Shown: positions 8,142 through 18,234, counted from the stretch's first letter. The stretch is 64,000 nt of DNA from Chryseobacterium paludis (GCF_025403485.1 NZ_CP099966.1:3199001-3263000); one strand, 5' to 3'. Notes: generated from the letters alone by a model not told the origin. Made by a program: numbers and translations.

Positions 8142-9272
8142 TTAATGTAGTGATTGTTTGATGAAGTTCGTAAAGAGGTCCTTTATCATGTTCCAGTTAT
8201 ATTTTTTCTCATATTCTCTTCGGGCATTTTGTGCATGCTGACTATACAATTGTGGATTATCTATATAATTTACAATTGCATTGGCAATGGAATAAGAATC
8301 TTCCGGATCTACCAAAAAACCAAATTTAGAGACATCTACATGTTCTCGGGTTGCTTTTAAATCAGTATAAACAACTGGCTTACCAGAAGCGGCATAATAA
8401 AATATTTTAATGGGTAAACAGTGATGATTTTCATAACTCATTTCCCTTAGATCAAAACAAATATCAGCATCAGAATAGGCCTGAGTAAATGTTTCAAAGG
8501 AAGCGGGCTTTTCTATTTTAATATGTTCCCATTTATATTTTGATAATAAATAAGTAAAATATTTTTCATCTCTTTCTTTTCTAGAAGATCCAATTATCAA
8601 AATTGAGATTTCTAAGTCCGGTCTCATTTTCCTTAATCTATCACTTGCTTTAAAAAAATTCTCAATCCCTTTTTCCTTTGAAATTTGCCCTGTATAACAT
8701 AAAGTTATTTTATTAGGCTCTAGTTGCTTGATATTCTTATGAATATAAATATCATTTGGAAAATATGGCAGAATAATTCTTTTTTTCCAAGGAAAGACAT
8801 AAGCTAATGGAAATTTTTTAGTGTTCTCCCCAAAAATAAAATGAGTACTTATCCATCCAACATACAATTGGATCAGAAAGAACTTAGTAGCATGAATTCC
8901 TTTTAAAAAAAATGGAAATTTTTCTACCATCCTTTTTGAAGGATACCATTCTGTAATATCATATATTACACTAATATTTCTCTCTTCTTTTATTTTTTTT
9001 GAAGCAAGAATAGCAAGCGGCTCAGAGCCTATGATACAATCCGGTTGAAAATTGTCACAAACTCTTTCAAACACTTTGATCTTCTTAGTGGTATTTTGAT
9101 CTAAAATAGAATAGGATTCAATCTCAATACCATCAATAATGCCACGATAATCCGAACTTAAACTGCAAATTTTCACATCATACCCAATGCCTTTAAGTTC
9201 TTTTGCCTGATGATAAAAGATCCTGTCATCGTTGTATTTGTGTGCAGTTGTTAGAAAAAGTATTTTAGGCAT
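8142..9272 (-). CDS. glycosyltransferase (GT4/GT-B type)
   Basis: This 376-residue protein has GT-B architecture. The N-terminal half starts MPKILFLTTAHKYNDDRIFYHQAK, a common opening for these enzymes. The C-terminal donor-binding domain carries LCYTGQISKEKGIENFFKA near 195 and a late segment (YYAASGKPVVYTDL, then GFLVDPEDSYSIANAI). Such enzymes move a sugar from a nucleotide-sugar donor onto a lipid-linked acceptor at the cytoplasmic face. The substrate cannot be told from the sequence. It is the first gene of a likely glycosyltransferase-flippase-lipoprotein unit, with a promoter box at 9341-9348. Confidence 0.85.
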   Translation of the reverse strand: MPKILFLTTAHKYNDDRIFYHQAKELKGIGYDVKICSLSSDYRGIIDGIEIESYSILDQNTTKKIKVFERVCDNFQPDCIIGSEPLAILASKKIKEERNISVIYDITEWYPSKRMVEKFPFFLKGIHATKFFLIQLYVGWISTHFIFGENTKKFPLAYVFPWKKRIILPYFPNDIYIHKNIKQLEPNKITLCYTGQISKEKGIENFFKASDRLRKMRPDLEISILIIGSSRKERDEKYFTYLLSKYKWEHIKIEKPASFETFTQAYSDADICFDLREMSYENHHCLPIKIFYYAASGKPVVYTDLKATREHVDVSKFGFLVDPEDSYSIANAIVNYIDNPQLYSQHAQNARREYEKKYNWNMIKDLFTNFIKQSLH

Positions 9273-9340
9273 GGCTTTTCTGAAATGATATTCAGGCAGA
9301 AGTATATTTTGTTTAATAATTAAAACTACCTGATATTGTA

Positions 9341-9348
9341 CAAATATA
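9341..9348 (-). promoter_or_regulatory. promoter -7 box for the glycosyltransferase unit
   Basis: TATATTTG on the minus strand is an exact TAnnTTTG match about 69 bp upstream of the start at 9272. Confidence 0.5.
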
Positions 9349-9360
9349 CTTTAAAAAGAA

Positions 9361-9383
9361 AAAAGTGGAAACAATCCACTTTT
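9361..9383. terminator. terminator after the gene at 9409
   Basis: AAAAGTGGA and TCCACTTTT form a 9-bp stem with a 5-nt loop. On the minus strand it is followed by a T-rich run, so it suits the gene ending at 9409. Confidence 0.75.
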
Positions 9384-9408
9384 CTTTTTCTCTTAGTTAT
9401 CAATAAAC

Positions 9409-9897
9409 TTATTTTATAGAAGCCGCCCAGCTTTTGTCTAATGGCAAAAGGAAATGACTTAAAAAATCAAGATAGGTATTTTTTGAAAAATCAAACACCT
9501 GGATATCTCTTGATAATTCTGCATTTCTTAATTTTGTTTTAAAGTCGATAAGCTTTAATGTTTTAACCTCTCCTTCTTCAACAAAACTGGCTTTCATTCG
9601 GTCAAACAATCCCAATTGGTATTCTCCATCTATATCTCTCATGATCTTCCCCAGAGCATCAATACTACATCCTGAAGCCATTTCTTTCTCTTCATCCACA
9701 CAAACTACAATAAATTGATTCTTTTCAATTTTAAATGATGATGAAAGTGGTTTTCCATGCGCTGCCCAACCTGCTAAAAAATCATATAACTTTTCGGTGA
9801 TCACCTTGGCCTCTTTTGTAGTAAAAGGTCTTGAAGCAGGATATATGATAACTCTATAATCGCTCGTTTCTACTATATTGGATTCTTCAATCTTCAT
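9409..9897 (-). CDS. conserved hypothetical protein of Bacteroidota
   Basis: This 162-residue soluble protein has no signal peptide. It begins MKIEESNIVETSDYRVIIYPASRPFT and contains GWAAHGKPLSSSF and a DRMKASFVEEGEV stretch. I recall similar proteins next to iron-sulfur redox genes in flavobacteria, often labelled ABC transporter ATPase. That label is not supported here: there is no Walker A, Walker B or ABC signature. Its position just downstream of the Fe-S pair, on the same strand but after a terminator hairpin, suggests conserved gene order rather than a tight operon. Function unknown. Confidence 0.75.
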   Translation of the reverse strand: MKIEESNIVETSDYRVIIYPASRPFTTKEAKVITEKLYDFLAGWAAHGKPLSSSFKIEKNQFIVVCVDEEKEMASGCSIDALGKIMRDIDGEYQLGLFDRMKASFVEEGEVKTLKLIDFKTKLRNAELSRDIQVFDFSKNTYLDFLSHFLLPLDKSWAASIK

Positions 9898-9956
9898 TTT
9901 TGTAAATTTAAAGTATAAAATTAAGAATTATAATTGACTTTATTTTGTAAAGAACA

Positions 9957-9982
9957 AAACTCAAGAATATTCCTGAGTTTTA
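9957..9982. terminator. terminator after the Fe-S protein gene
   Basis: AAAACTCA and TGAGTTTT pair around an inner GAATATTC palindrome, 25 bp beyond the stop of the gene at 10007. Confidence 0.65.
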
Positions 9983-10006
9983 ATAATTTATTTTCCAATT
10001 TACTAT

Positions 10007-10792
10007 CTATAAATCGTCTGCCTCAGCAAGAAGCTCTACAATATCTTTTACAGCAACCTCTTCATTCTTATTGAAGTGTTTCACGCCATCAGTCATCATT
10101 GTATTACAGAAAGGACATCCTGTGGCAATAACTTTTGGTTCAAAAGATAAAGCTTCTTCTGTTCTTTCGATATTGATGTCTTTATTTCCCTTTTCAGGTT
10201 CTTTAAACATTTGTGCTCCTCCAGCTCCGCAACAAAGCCCATTTGTTTTACAACGTTTCATTTCTACAAGTTCAGCATCAAGCTTTTCCAAAAGTATTCT
10301 TGGTGCCTCATACTCATTGTTTGCTCTTCCTAAATAACAAGGATCATGGAACGTTATTTTTTTTCCTTTAAAAGCACCACCTTCAATCTTCAACCTTCCT
10401 TCTTCCATTAATGTTTTAAGGAATTGTGTATGGTGTACAACTTCAAAGTGTCCTCCTAAACTAGGGTATTCATTTTTAAGAGTATTAAAACAGTGAGGAC
10501 AAGCCGTCACAATTTTCTTTACTTCATATGCATTAAGTACTTCAATATTTGTTAATGCCATCATTTGGAAAACAAACTCGTTTCCAGCACGTTTAGCAGG
10601 ATCTCCGGTACAGCTTTCTTCCTGACCTAATACTCCAAATTCAACACCTATTTTATTTAATATCTTGCAAAATGCTTTCGTAATCTTTTTCGCGCGGTCA
10701 TCAAAGCTTCCCGCACAGCCAACCCAGAATAAAACTTCTGGTGCTTTTCCTTCGGCAGCATATTCTGCCATTGTTTTTATATTGAAATCCAT
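10007..10792 (-). CDS. CCG-domain (Fe-S)-binding protein, HdrB/GlpC-like
   Basis: This 261-residue soluble protein has two cysteine-rich CCG-type domains. The second is canonical: a Cys in FHDPCYLG, then NGLCCGAGG, then CPFCNTMM. The first is looser, with VGCAGSFD, an ESCTGDP segment and TACPHCF. Such domains bind iron-sulfur clusters and are found in heterodisulfide reductase HdrB, GlpC and glycolate oxidase GlcF. Directly upstream (94 bp) is a membrane ferredoxin-type protein resembling HdrC/HdrD partners, so the two probably form one electron-transfer complex at the membrane, possibly to menaquinone. The electron donor is not identifiable here. Confidence 0.87.
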   Translation of the reverse strand: MDFNIKTMAEYAAEGKAPEVLFWVGCAGSFDDRAKKITKAFCKILNKIGVEFGVLGQEESCTGDPAKRAGNEFVFQMMALTNIEVLNAYEVKKIVTACPHCFNTLKNEYPSLGGHFEVVHHTQFLKTLMEEGRLKIEGGAFKGKKITFHDPCYLGRANNEYEAPRILLEKLDAELVEMKRCKTNGLCCGAGGAQMFKEPEKGNKDINIERTEEALSFEPKVIATGCPFCNTMMTDGVKHFNKNEEVAVKDIVELLAEADDL

Positions 10793-10886
10793 TTAGTTGT
10801 AAAATGTATTTTTTATTAATGTAAAGTATTTAAAATTTTCAAGCTTATACATCTAAATACCACTTGAAGATTCTATACTATAGATA

Positions 10887-12215
10887 TTAATCGTTTGCCC
10901 AGTTTAAACGATCTGCCTGGTTATACTGCCAAGGGGCAGCATTGTTTTCTACATTCGTCATCATTAAATTTAATTCCTGTGGTGCAGCAGACTGTTCCAT
11001 CACCAGGAATCTTCTCATTTCAAAAATAATAGAAAGAGGATCTAACAATATAGGACAAGCTTCAGTACAAGCATTACAAGTAGTACACGCCCAAAGTTCT
11101 TCTTTTGTTATATAATCATTCAACAGCTTTTTGCCATCATCTACGAATTTCCCGTTTTTATCAATATTCTTTCCTACTTCTTCCAGACGATCTCTGGTTT
11201 TCATAAGGATTAATCTTGGAGAAAGTTTCTTACCAGTAATATTTGCAGGGCATACCGAGGTACATCTACCACATTCTGTACATGAATAGGCATTAAGTAA
11301 CTGAACCTGATTTAAATCAAAAATATCTTCGGCACCAAATTTAGAAGGTACATCAGACTCTGCTCCTTCTGCAGGTGCAGCATATGGATCGGCATTAGGA
11401 TCCATCATTAGTTTTATCTCTTTGGTAACAGATTCTAAATTATTGAATTTACCTTTTTTGTCCAAGTTCGCAAACCAAGTACTTGGAAATGCTAAAATGA
11501 TATGCAAATGCTTCGAATAATAAAGGTAATTCATAAAGAATAAAATACCTACAAAGTGAAACCACCATGCAGCTTTTTCTGTAAAGAATAAGAAACCATC
11601 ACTGAAGTTGCTGAATATCGGACCTAGAAGTGTTGAGCTGATTGGAAAACTTCCATGTTCAGGAAGCAATCCTCTTTGTTGTAGAGCCCAATCTGCTGTG
11701 TTCATCTTAAGAAAAGCTATCATTAAAGCAAATTCAATGATAAGAATCCAGTTAGCATCATGTTTTGGCCAGCCAAAGAGTTCTTTCATTGTTAATCTCT
11801 TAACTCCATAAAAATTTCTACGGATAAAGAAAACAACAACCCCAATGATTACCAGTAAGGCTAAAACTTCCAATGTTGCTGTGAAAAAACTATAAAAAGC
11901 GTGTCCGAAGATCGAGGACAGGAATCGGTGTGTACCGAATATACCATCAACAATGATCTCAATAAGTTCTATATTAATAATAATAAAACCTACATAAACA
12001 AAAAGGTGTAGAATTCCCGCTACAGGACGTTTTACCATTTTACTTTGTCCCATTGCAACACGTGCCATGGTCTCCCAACGTTCTGACTTTTTATCACTTC
12101 GATTGATTTCCTTACCCAATTGAATATTTCTGTAAATTTTCAACAGGCTTTTAGCAAACAACCCAAACCCAGCAACTAATAAGATCAGAAAAATAACATT
12201 ATCGATATACTGCAT
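10887..12215 (-). CDS. membrane-bound 4Fe-4S dicluster protein (Hdr-like)
   Basis: This 442-residue protein has an N-terminal membrane domain of about five helices (near 5-25, 65-90, 100-130, 155-175, 210-235), resembling NarI/HdrE-like cytochrome b parts. The C-terminal ferredoxin domain has two 4Fe-4S motifs, CTECGRCTSVCPANI near 313 and CTTCNACTEACPILL near 376. It is thus a fusion of membrane and HdrC-like parts. With the CCG protein downstream it makes a compact quinone-linked redox module. It starts 11 bp after the MlaD-like gene, so it appears co-transcribed with it. Confidence 0.87.
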   Translation of the reverse strand: MQYIDNVIFLILLVAGFGLFAKSLLKIYRNIQLGKEINRSDKKSERWETMARVAMGQSKMVKRPVAGILHLFVYVGFIIINIELIEIIVDGIFGTHRFLSSIFGHAFYSFFTATLEVLALLVIIGVVVFFIRRNFYGVKRLTMKELFGWPKHDANWILIIEFALMIAFLKMNTADWALQQRGLLPEHGSFPISSTLLGPIFSNFSDGFLFFTEKAAWWFHFVGILFFMNYLYYSKHLHIILAFPSTWFANLDKKGKFNNLESVTKEIKLMMDPNADPYAAPAEGAESDVPSKFGAEDIFDLNQVQLLNAYSCTECGRCTSVCPANITGKKLSPRLILMKTRDRLEEVGKNIDKNGKFVDDGKKLLNDYITKEELWACTTCNACTEACPILLDPLSIIFEMRRFLVMEQSAAPQELNLMMTNVENNAAPWQYNQADRLNWAND

Positions 12216-12226
12216 AAGGTGTACTA

Positions 12227-13177
12227 TTAGTCTTTATTGTTCTTTCCGAAAACAGAGAAGTTGATATATCTCTTAGGATTAGCTTTCATGTCTTCAATTA
12301 ATGAATTAAGATTGGTAGATGCAGAATTCAAATTATTATACAGCTGCTCATCTTTCATCAGTTTACCTAAACTACCCTGTCCATTATCTATACCTCCAAT
12401 AACCTGATTCAGCTTACCCACTGTTGCATCTAAATTAGCAATGGTAGAATTTAGCTTTTTAGTATCAATACTTTCTGCTAAGTTTCCGTATTTATCTAAG
12501 GTAACTTTTCCACTTTGCATAGTTAAACTGGCATCATCCAATACTTTTTGAAGCTTAGGGTCATTGTGCCCAACTAAGTTGTTTACACTTCCGGCCGTTG
12601 TTTGCAATGCTCCAACTGTTTTGTTAAGGTTAGAAAGTAAAGCTTTAATTTCAGCTCTATTCTGCCCATCAACAATTAGATTTGCATTAGCCATTAGAGA
12701 ATCAACACGATGAAGAACAGATTGCAATTGATCTTTAACGGGGCCTACCTGAGAAGACAGACTTCCCAATGTTCCCAATTTGAACCCTCCCTGTAATGTA
12801 TCGCCGTCTTTTGCAGTTGCTCCACCATACATAAGGTTTACCCTCATTTCCTTGCCAGACATCAATCCCGGTTCAAAAATTTCCAAGGTGGAATTCTTTG
12901 AAAACTCAAATTTGTTATCAACTGTAATTTTCACCACAAAATTGATCTTGCCTTCTTTATTTGTCTGAGGGATGATTTTATCAACCTGCCCTACTTTCAA
13001 ACCATTGATGGAAACCGGTGAAGATTGAGATAATCCTTCAACGTTATCATATTTTGCGTAAAATATATTATCGGTAGTAAAAAGACTTCTGCCTTTCATA
13101 AATTGAAATAATAACACAAAGCCTACAATAGCTAAAAGTGCAATTACACCAGCTTTTAATTCTTTACTGAACTTCAC
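12227..13177 (-). CDS. MlaD-family MCE protein
   Basis: This 316-residue protein has an N-terminal anchor (KAGVIALLAIVGFVLLFQF, about 8-27) and then one MCE domain at about 38-116 (NVEGLSQSSPVSINGLKVGQV and the LEIFEPGLMSGKEM region). A helical, Asn/Leu-rich tail with repeated LNSTIANL-like segments follows. MCE proteins form hexameric rings that carry lipids between the membranes, fed by an MlaE/MlaF ABC transporter; that pair is present at 29.6-31.2 kb. The start is GTG at 13177, because a stop codon lies two codons upstream and no ATG precedes the anchor. Confidence 0.88.
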   Translation of the reverse strand: MKFSKELKAGVIALLAIVGFVLLFQFMKGRSLFTTDNIFYAKYDNVEGLSQSSPVSINGLKVGQVDKIIPQTNKEGKINFVVKITVDNKFEFSKNSTLEIFEPGLMSGKEMRVNLMYGGATAKDGDTLQGGFKLGTLGSLSSQVGPVKDQLQSVLHRVDSLMANANLIVDGQNRAEIKALLSNLNKTVGALQTTAGSVNNLVGHNDPKLQKVLDDASLTMQSGKVTLDKYGNLAESIDTKKLNSTIANLDATVGKLNQVIGGIDNGQGSLGKLMKDEQLYNNLNSASTNLNSLIEDMKANPKRYINFSVFGKNNKD

Positions 13178-13256
13178 TTGCTAAATTTTTTCTAATGAGC
13201 AAATATAGCACATTTTAAATTAATGTTCCTGTTTATTGCTCTGCGTTAAATACAAA

Positions 13257-13283
13257 AAAAGCGGCATATTCTATGCCGCTTTT
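13257..13283. terminator. terminator after the PpiD-like gene
   Basis: AAAAGCGGCATA and TATGCCGCTTTT form a 12-bp perfect stem with a 3-nt loop and a flanking A/T run. Confidence 0.88.
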
Positions 13284-13304
13284 AGTATCTATAAGATTAT
13301 TTTT

Positions 13305-15458
13305 TTATTGTTGCTGATTTCCCAGTTTATTCCAGATCTCAATTCTATAATCATCGATCTCTGCATTATCCTGCAAGCTCTTTAACCAAGCCTGACCAAA
13401 CATTCCAGCACTTCTCTGAGAAACTGACTCTGTAAACTGTTTTAGATCACCTGGCTGCTTATTTACTGTTTCACTCTTTTTAATTAAAACATAAACACCA
13501 GTTCCACCTTCAACAGGCTTAGAAAGTTTAGATTTATCAACACCAAAAGCAGCACCTGCCACTTTAGGCTCCATTGATCCAGCTACTGATGGATTTAATA
13601 AGTTCACCTGAGCTGATTGTTTTGTAGTTGCAAATAATTTAGCGATCTGATCTAAATTAGAAGCTTTAGCCGCTGTAATTTTATCAGCAATTTGTTTTGC
13701 TGCTAATTTATTTTTAACGACAACCTCGATTTGATCTCTTACAGATTCAGGATCAGCCAGGCCTTTTTCTTGTTTACCATTCAGGTATACAACGATTTTA
13801 TCCCCTGTCCCATCTACTGTAAAGAATTCTGTATCTCCTTTAGTTCTTTTCTTATCAAAAGCCCAAGCAAGGATCTCACCATCTTTCTCTGTTCCTAATC
13901 CCTGTAATTGACCATCAAATCTTTTTGCCGATTTAGGGTTTGAGAACTGATAGTTTCCTTTTTTAGCAATATTAACAAAATCATTAAATGACTTCCCTTG
14001 AACCTGCTGAATGAATCTTCTAGCTTTTTTATCAACATCTGCTTCTGTAGCATCTGAAGGCTTAATTGCTTTAACAACATTAGCTACCTTGTATCCTAAT
14101 GCTCCCGGCTTTTTATCTTCAATATTGATAATATGATATCCAAACTGAGTTTCTACAACACCTGTAGCTCCTTTAGGGTTATTCGCCAAATATGTTAAGA
14201 ATTCAGGAACAAAAGGAGTTTCCGGAGTAGTCCATCCTAAGCTACCACCTTGAGCAGCTGAACTAGGATCGTTAGAAAGCTTAAGGAATTCTGTAAATTT
14301 AGCAGGATTTGCTTTTACAACGGCTCCAACAGAGTCTGCTAACTTCTTAGCATCTTCTTTAGATCTTGTAACACCTTCTCCCGCAGGACTTCCTTTGAAT
14401 GCAATAAGTATATGTCTCGATAATGTAGAATCTGAAGTCTTTTTACCCAAAAGTTTAGAAACAACATAGAAGTTCTGTTCTTTATATGGTCCAAAAGTCT
14501 GTCCAACTGCTGCAGTAGCAATTTGCGACTGAAGTGTTTGTGGCAATTGATTTGGTTTCAAATACTGATTATTGAAAGGCATATCAGAGTTTGCCATTAC
14601 AAACATAGAGTCGTTAGTCGTATTTTGGAAGTTTTCTTTTCCACCACTAGCATCTGTACCTCCTGAGAATATTTTTGTAATCTCTTTTTGAGCAGCTGCG
14701 TCATCAGCTGCACTTGGTTTAGAAGGAAAGAAAACAACACCAATATTTCTGCTTGGTTCAGCCTTAAACATCACTGGGTGCTGCTTAATATAGTTAGCTA
14801 AATCTTCAGTTTTAACTTTGATATTATTTTTTTGAAGATATGAAGTATAGTCTACTTTCACAAAATCAATATCAGCCATCTGATCTCTCTGTCTCATCAA
14901 CTCTTCAGCTTCTTTCTTACCTGTAGTGATCCCTGTCGAAATATTAGCAAAAACCTGTCTTGCCATAATTCTATACTCAACAGATTTTCTGGTTTTCAAC
15001 CATTGGTTGTAACCTTCCGCACTAGAAGTTTTTAACTCTTCGATTTGTTTTTTTAGCTCCTGAGTTTTAAAATTACCTTTTTCATCAAAGAATTGTTTGT
15101 TTTGAGCAAACATTTGATCATACTGGATCTGATTCCAGAAATAATCGTCTGTCATTTCAAAACCCATTTTATCAAACTGCTGCTTGATAAGCTTTGATTG
15201 CACCAACAACTGCCAAGCCTGTTCTTCAAGACCATTTTTTGGTTGACCTTGTTGGTCTGCTTGTTGTTGTAGCACGAAAAGTTGATCGTTAAACTCTTCG
15301 CGGGTAATTTTTTCACCATTTACTTTTCCTAAAACATCAGGATTTTTTCCAAAAACCTTATCAATGCTATCAGGATTTACTAAAAACGCTAAAAGCGCCA
15401 GTGCAATTACTCCCATCAAAAGCCAAGGTCTATTCCTAATCTGTCCTAAAATTGCCAT
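13305..15458 (-). CDS. PpiD-like periplasmic folding chaperone/peptidylprolyl isomerase
   Basis: This 717-residue protein starts with one membrane anchor (RPWLLMGVIALALLAFLV, about 9-26) and a SurA_N-like region containing GKVNGEKITREEFNDQL. A parvulin-type rotamase domain at roughly 340-455 begins SRHILIAFKGSP and includes AAQGGSLGW and ETQFGYHIINI. A second, more diverged SurA-like segment follows. This is the architecture of PpiD, a membrane-tethered chaperone for proteins leaving the Sec translocon. Length is slightly above E. coli PpiD. It is transcribed divergently from lon and may share stress control with it, which is an inference from position. Confidence 0.9.
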   Translation of the reverse strand: MAILGQIRNRPWLLMGVIALALLAFLVNPDSIDKVFGKNPDVLGKVNGEKITREEFNDQLFVLQQQADQQGQPKNGLEEQAWQLLVQSKLIKQQFDKMGFEMTDDYFWNQIQYDQMFAQNKQFFDEKGNFKTQELKKQIEELKTSSAEGYNQWLKTRKSVEYRIMARQVFANISTGITTGKKEAEELMRQRDQMADIDFVKVDYTSYLQKNNIKVKTEDLANYIKQHPVMFKAEPSRNIGVVFFPSKPSAADDAAAQKEITKIFSGGTDASGGKENFQNTTNDSMFVMANSDMPFNNQYLKPNQLPQTLQSQIATAAVGQTFGPYKEQNFYVVSKLLGKKTSDSTLSRHILIAFKGSPAGEGVTRSKEDAKKLADSVGAVVKANPAKFTEFLKLSNDPSSAAQGGSLGWTTPETPFVPEFLTYLANNPKGATGVVETQFGYHIINIEDKKPGALGYKVANVVKAIKPSDATEADVDKKARRFIQQVQGKSFNDFVNIAKKGNYQFSNPKSAKRFDGQLQGLGTEKDGEILAWAFDKKRTKGDTEFFTVDGTGDKIVVYLNGKQEKGLADPESVRDQIEVVVKNKLAAKQIADKITAAKASNLDQIAKLFATTKQSAQVNLLNPSVAGSMEPKVAGAAFGVDKSKLSKPVEGGTGVYVLIKKSETVNKQPGDLKQFTESVSQRSAGMFGQAWLKSLQDNAEIDDYRIEIWNKLGNQQQ

Positions 15459-15608
15459 TTTATAAATTATAGTTTTTTATCAGGTTGCGAAAATACACAT
15501 TTTTAAGAAATTACAGAAATCCCAGCCCTTTTTTTAATTTTTAAAATTTAAATTTTGCAAAAAAGGAAATTTTGACCATATTTTTTAATGAAAAACAAAT
15601 GGCATAGG

Positions 15609-15665
15609 TATTGTGCATTTTACATTCACATAATATTCTAAGTGTTTTCTAAGCATATTGTGCAT
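15609..15665 (+). repeat. direct repeat of TATTGTGCAT upstream of lon
   Basis: TATTGTGCAT occurs at 15609-15618 and again at 15656-15665, 47 bp apart, in the gap between the divergent PpiD-like and lon genes. Two exact 10-bp copies in 258 bp look like paired regulator sites. Confidence 0.45.
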
Positions 15666-15690
15666 AATCACTTTAACGATTTAAAACGAT

Positions 15691-15707
15691 AATGACAATT
15701 TGTCATT
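15691..15707. promoter_or_regulatory. inverted repeat immediately upstream of lon
   Basis: AATGACA-ATT-TGTCATT is a perfect 7-bp inverted repeat with a 3-nt spacer, ending 9 bp before the lon ATG. It has no following T run, so it is more likely an operator or an mRNA hairpin than a terminator. Confidence 0.45.
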
Positions 15708-15716
15708 TGATTTACT

Positions 15717-18122
15717 ATGACAGAATTTGAAGATATTAGTTTGGAGGAAATGATTAGCGATGGATTTGATATTGTTGCAGAAGAGATTAATCTTTCCGAC
15801 TTTTCGGAAACTGATAAAAATTCCGAACAAAAGATATTTCCTATTCTTCCTGTAAGAAACATGGTTATGTTTCCCAACGTTGTAATTCCTATTACGGCTG
15901 GAAGAAAGGCATCTATACAACTTCTCGAAGAAGCTCAGAAAAACGGAGATTTTATCGGAATTGTAAGCCAGAAAAATTCAGAACTAGAGCAGCCCACTGA
16001 AAAAGATTTATATCACACAGGAACTTTAGCAAAGATTATCAAGGTCATAAAACTTCCTGAAGGAAATATTACGGCTATTACTAAAGGTTTCCACAGATTT
16101 AAAGTTAAAAAATTTATTGAAACGCAACCTTACTTTAAGGCTGAAATCAATAAATTAAAGGATACGAAAGCAAAGAAGCAAGACGAATATGATGCTTTAT
16201 TAGATAACATTAAAGATTTAGCTTTAAAGATCATTGAACTAGATCCAAATATTCCTAATGCTGCTAATTTTGCAATAAAAAACATCAACAATAATGATGA
16301 TTTATTAAATTTTATCTGCACCAATGCTAATTTTCCTTCAGTAGAAAAGCAAAAGCTGCTTGAGGAAAAGAGCCTTATGGAAAGAGCCAACAGCTGCTAT
16401 GAAAAGATGCACGAGGATTATAGAAAGCTGGAACTGAGAAATCAGATCCATCAGAAAACCTCAAAAGATCTTGACAAGCAGCAAAGGGAATACTTTCTAA
16501 ATCAACAGATCAGAACTATTCAGGAAGAGTTGGGTGGCGGATCTGAAAGTGATGTTGAAGATTTGATCAATAAAGCGAAAGCAAAAAAATGGAGCGATGA
16601 AGTTGAAGAACATTTCCTAAAAGAAATCAACAGACTACAAAGACAAAACCCGAACTCACCAGATTATAACGTTCAGAGAAATTATCTTGATTTCTTCACA
16701 GATTTACCTTGGGAGACCTTTACAAAAGACATTTTTGATATTGCAAAGGCAGAAAAAGTTTTAGATAAAGCTCATTTTGGTTTAGAAGATATCAAGAAAA
16801 GAATTTTGGAACACATGGCTGTTTTGAAATTGAAAAATAATATGAAATCTCCAATTTTATTATTGGTAGGTCCTCCGGGAGTTGGTAAAACTTCTTTAGG
16901 AAAATCTGTTGCTGATGCTTTAGGAAGAAAATATGTAAGATTATCATTAGGAGGTCTTCATGATGAAAGTGAGATCCGTGGTCACAGAAAAACGTATATC
17001 GGAGCTATGGCCGGAAGAATCCTTCAATCTATCAAAAAATCCGGAACATCGAATCCAGTTATCGTACTTGATGAGATTGATAAGGTGGGACAAGGCATTC
17101 ATGGTGATCCAAGTTCCGCACTATTAGAAGTCCTGGACCCTGAACAGAATAAAGCATTCTATGACAATTTCTTGGAAATGGGCTATGACTTGTCTAAAGT
17201 AATGTTTATTGCCACAGCGAATTCACTTTCAACTATACAGACTCCCCTTCTTGACAGAATGGAGATCATCCAGATCGCTGGTTATACGATGGAAGAAAAA
17301 ACTGAGATCGCTAAAAGACACCTCATCAAAAAACAGCAGGAAGAAAATGGATTGAATTCCAAATCTTTCAAACTTGGGAATGCAGAGCTTAAACATATTA
17401 TTGAAGCTCATACTTCAGAAAGTGGAGTTAGAACATTAGAAAAAAGAATTGCATCTATTGCAAGATGGGTGGCATTGCAAACAGCCTTACTTAAGGAATA
17501 CGACTCTAAAATATCTCTTGAAAAGGTAGATGAAATACTTGGAGTTCCAAGACCTAAAAGTCTATCTGAAATAACAGGAGTTCCGGGAGTAGTAACAGGT
17601 TTGGCGTGGACAAGCGTAGGAGGAGATATTTTATTTATAGAAAGCATTCTAAGTAATGGAAAAGGCACTCTTACGATGACTGGTAACTTGGGAACCGTAA
17701 TGAAAGAGTCTGCAACAATTGCTTTAGAATATATCAAAGCCAGACATAAAGAGCTGGGAATTGATCAGGAAGATATCGAAAAGAAAAACATTCACGTTCA
17801 CGTTCCGGAAGGTGCTACACCCAAGGATGGACCGTCTGCAGGTATTGCTATGCTGACATCTATGGTTTCTTCATTTAAAAATAAGAAAGTAAAACCTCAT
17901 TTAGCCATGACAGGCGAAATTACCCTAAGAGGAAAGGTACTTCCTGTTGGCGGAATTAAAGAAAAACTTCTTGCTGCAACAAGAGCCGGAATTAAAGATG
18001 TTATTCTTTGTGAGGCCAACAGAAAAGATGTAGAAGAAATCAAGAAAGATTATCTAAAAGATCTGAATGTCCACTATGTTAACAGAATGGAAGACGTTGT
18101 TGAGATCGCTATTGAAAAGTAA
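15717..18122 (+). CDS. lon: ATP-dependent protease La (Lon)
   Basis: This cytoplasmic AAA+ serine protease degrades misfolded and regulatory proteins. Of its 801 residues, the N-terminal substrate domain begins at about 40 ([18 protein letters not shown]) and a coiled-coil region spans about 230-290 ([12 protein letters not shown]). The AAA+ module carries Walker A GPPGVGKT (Lys391) and Walker B VIVLDEID. The protease domain carries the catalytic Ser707 in PKDGPSAG and the Lys dyad in GGIKEKL (about 748). Length is normal. The start codon follows an inverted repeat that could control it. Confidence 0.97.
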   Translation: MTEFEDISLEEMISDGFDIVAEEINLSDFSETDKNSEQKIFPILPVRNMVMFPNVVIPITAGRKASIQLLEEAQKNGDFIGIVSQKNSELEQPTEKDLYHTGTLAKIIKVIKLPEGNITAITKGFHRFKVKKFIETQPYFKAEINKLKDTKAKKQDEYDALLDNIKDLALKIIELDPNIPNAANFAIKNINNNDDLLNFICTNANFPSVEKQKLLEEKSLMERANSCYEKMHEDYRKLELRNQIHQKTSKDLDKQQREYFLNQQIRTIQEELGGGSESDVEDLINKAKAKKWSDEVEEHFLKEINRLQRQNPNSPDYNVQRNYLDFFTDLPWETFTKDIFDIAKAEKVLDKAHFGLEDIKKRILEHMAVLKLKNNMKSPILLLVGPPGVGKTSLGKSVADALGRKYVRLSLGGLHDESEIRGHRKTYIGAMAGRILQSIKKSGTSNPVIVLDEIDKVGQGIHGDPSSALLEVLDPEQNKAFYDNFLEMGYDLSKVMFIATANSLSTIQTPLLDRMEIIQIAGYTMEEKTEIAKRHLIKKQQEENGLNSKSFKLGNAELKHIIEAHTSESGVRTLEKRIASIARWVALQTALLKEYDSKISLEKVDEILGVPRPKSLSEITGVPGVVTGLAWTSVGGDILFIESILSNGKGTLTMTGNLGTVMKESATIALEYIKARHKELGIDQEDIEKKNIHVHVPEGATPKDGPSAGIAMLTSMVSSFKNKKVKPHLAMTGEITLRGKVLPVGGIKEKLLAATRAGIKDVILCEANRKDVEEIKKDYLKDLNVHYVNRMEDVVEIAIEK

Positions 18123-18234
18123 CAACTTCTAAAGTCTGTAAAAAATACATTTCAAAGTGGAGACGTGTTTTTTATTAAAGGCTATATCTGGTGTATGAAA
18201 TGAAAAATGTAAAGAATTCAAGTTAATTAAATAA

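Noticed and set aside
9409..9897. Label ABC transporter ATPase for the small conserved protein
   Set aside because: No Walker A, Walker B or ABC signature is present, so the commonly copied label would mislead.
10071..10337. Open frame on the plus strand inside the CCG protein gene
   Set aside because: It lies wholly opposite a gene with clear motifs and has no recognised domain of its own; it reflects the codon pattern of the real gene.
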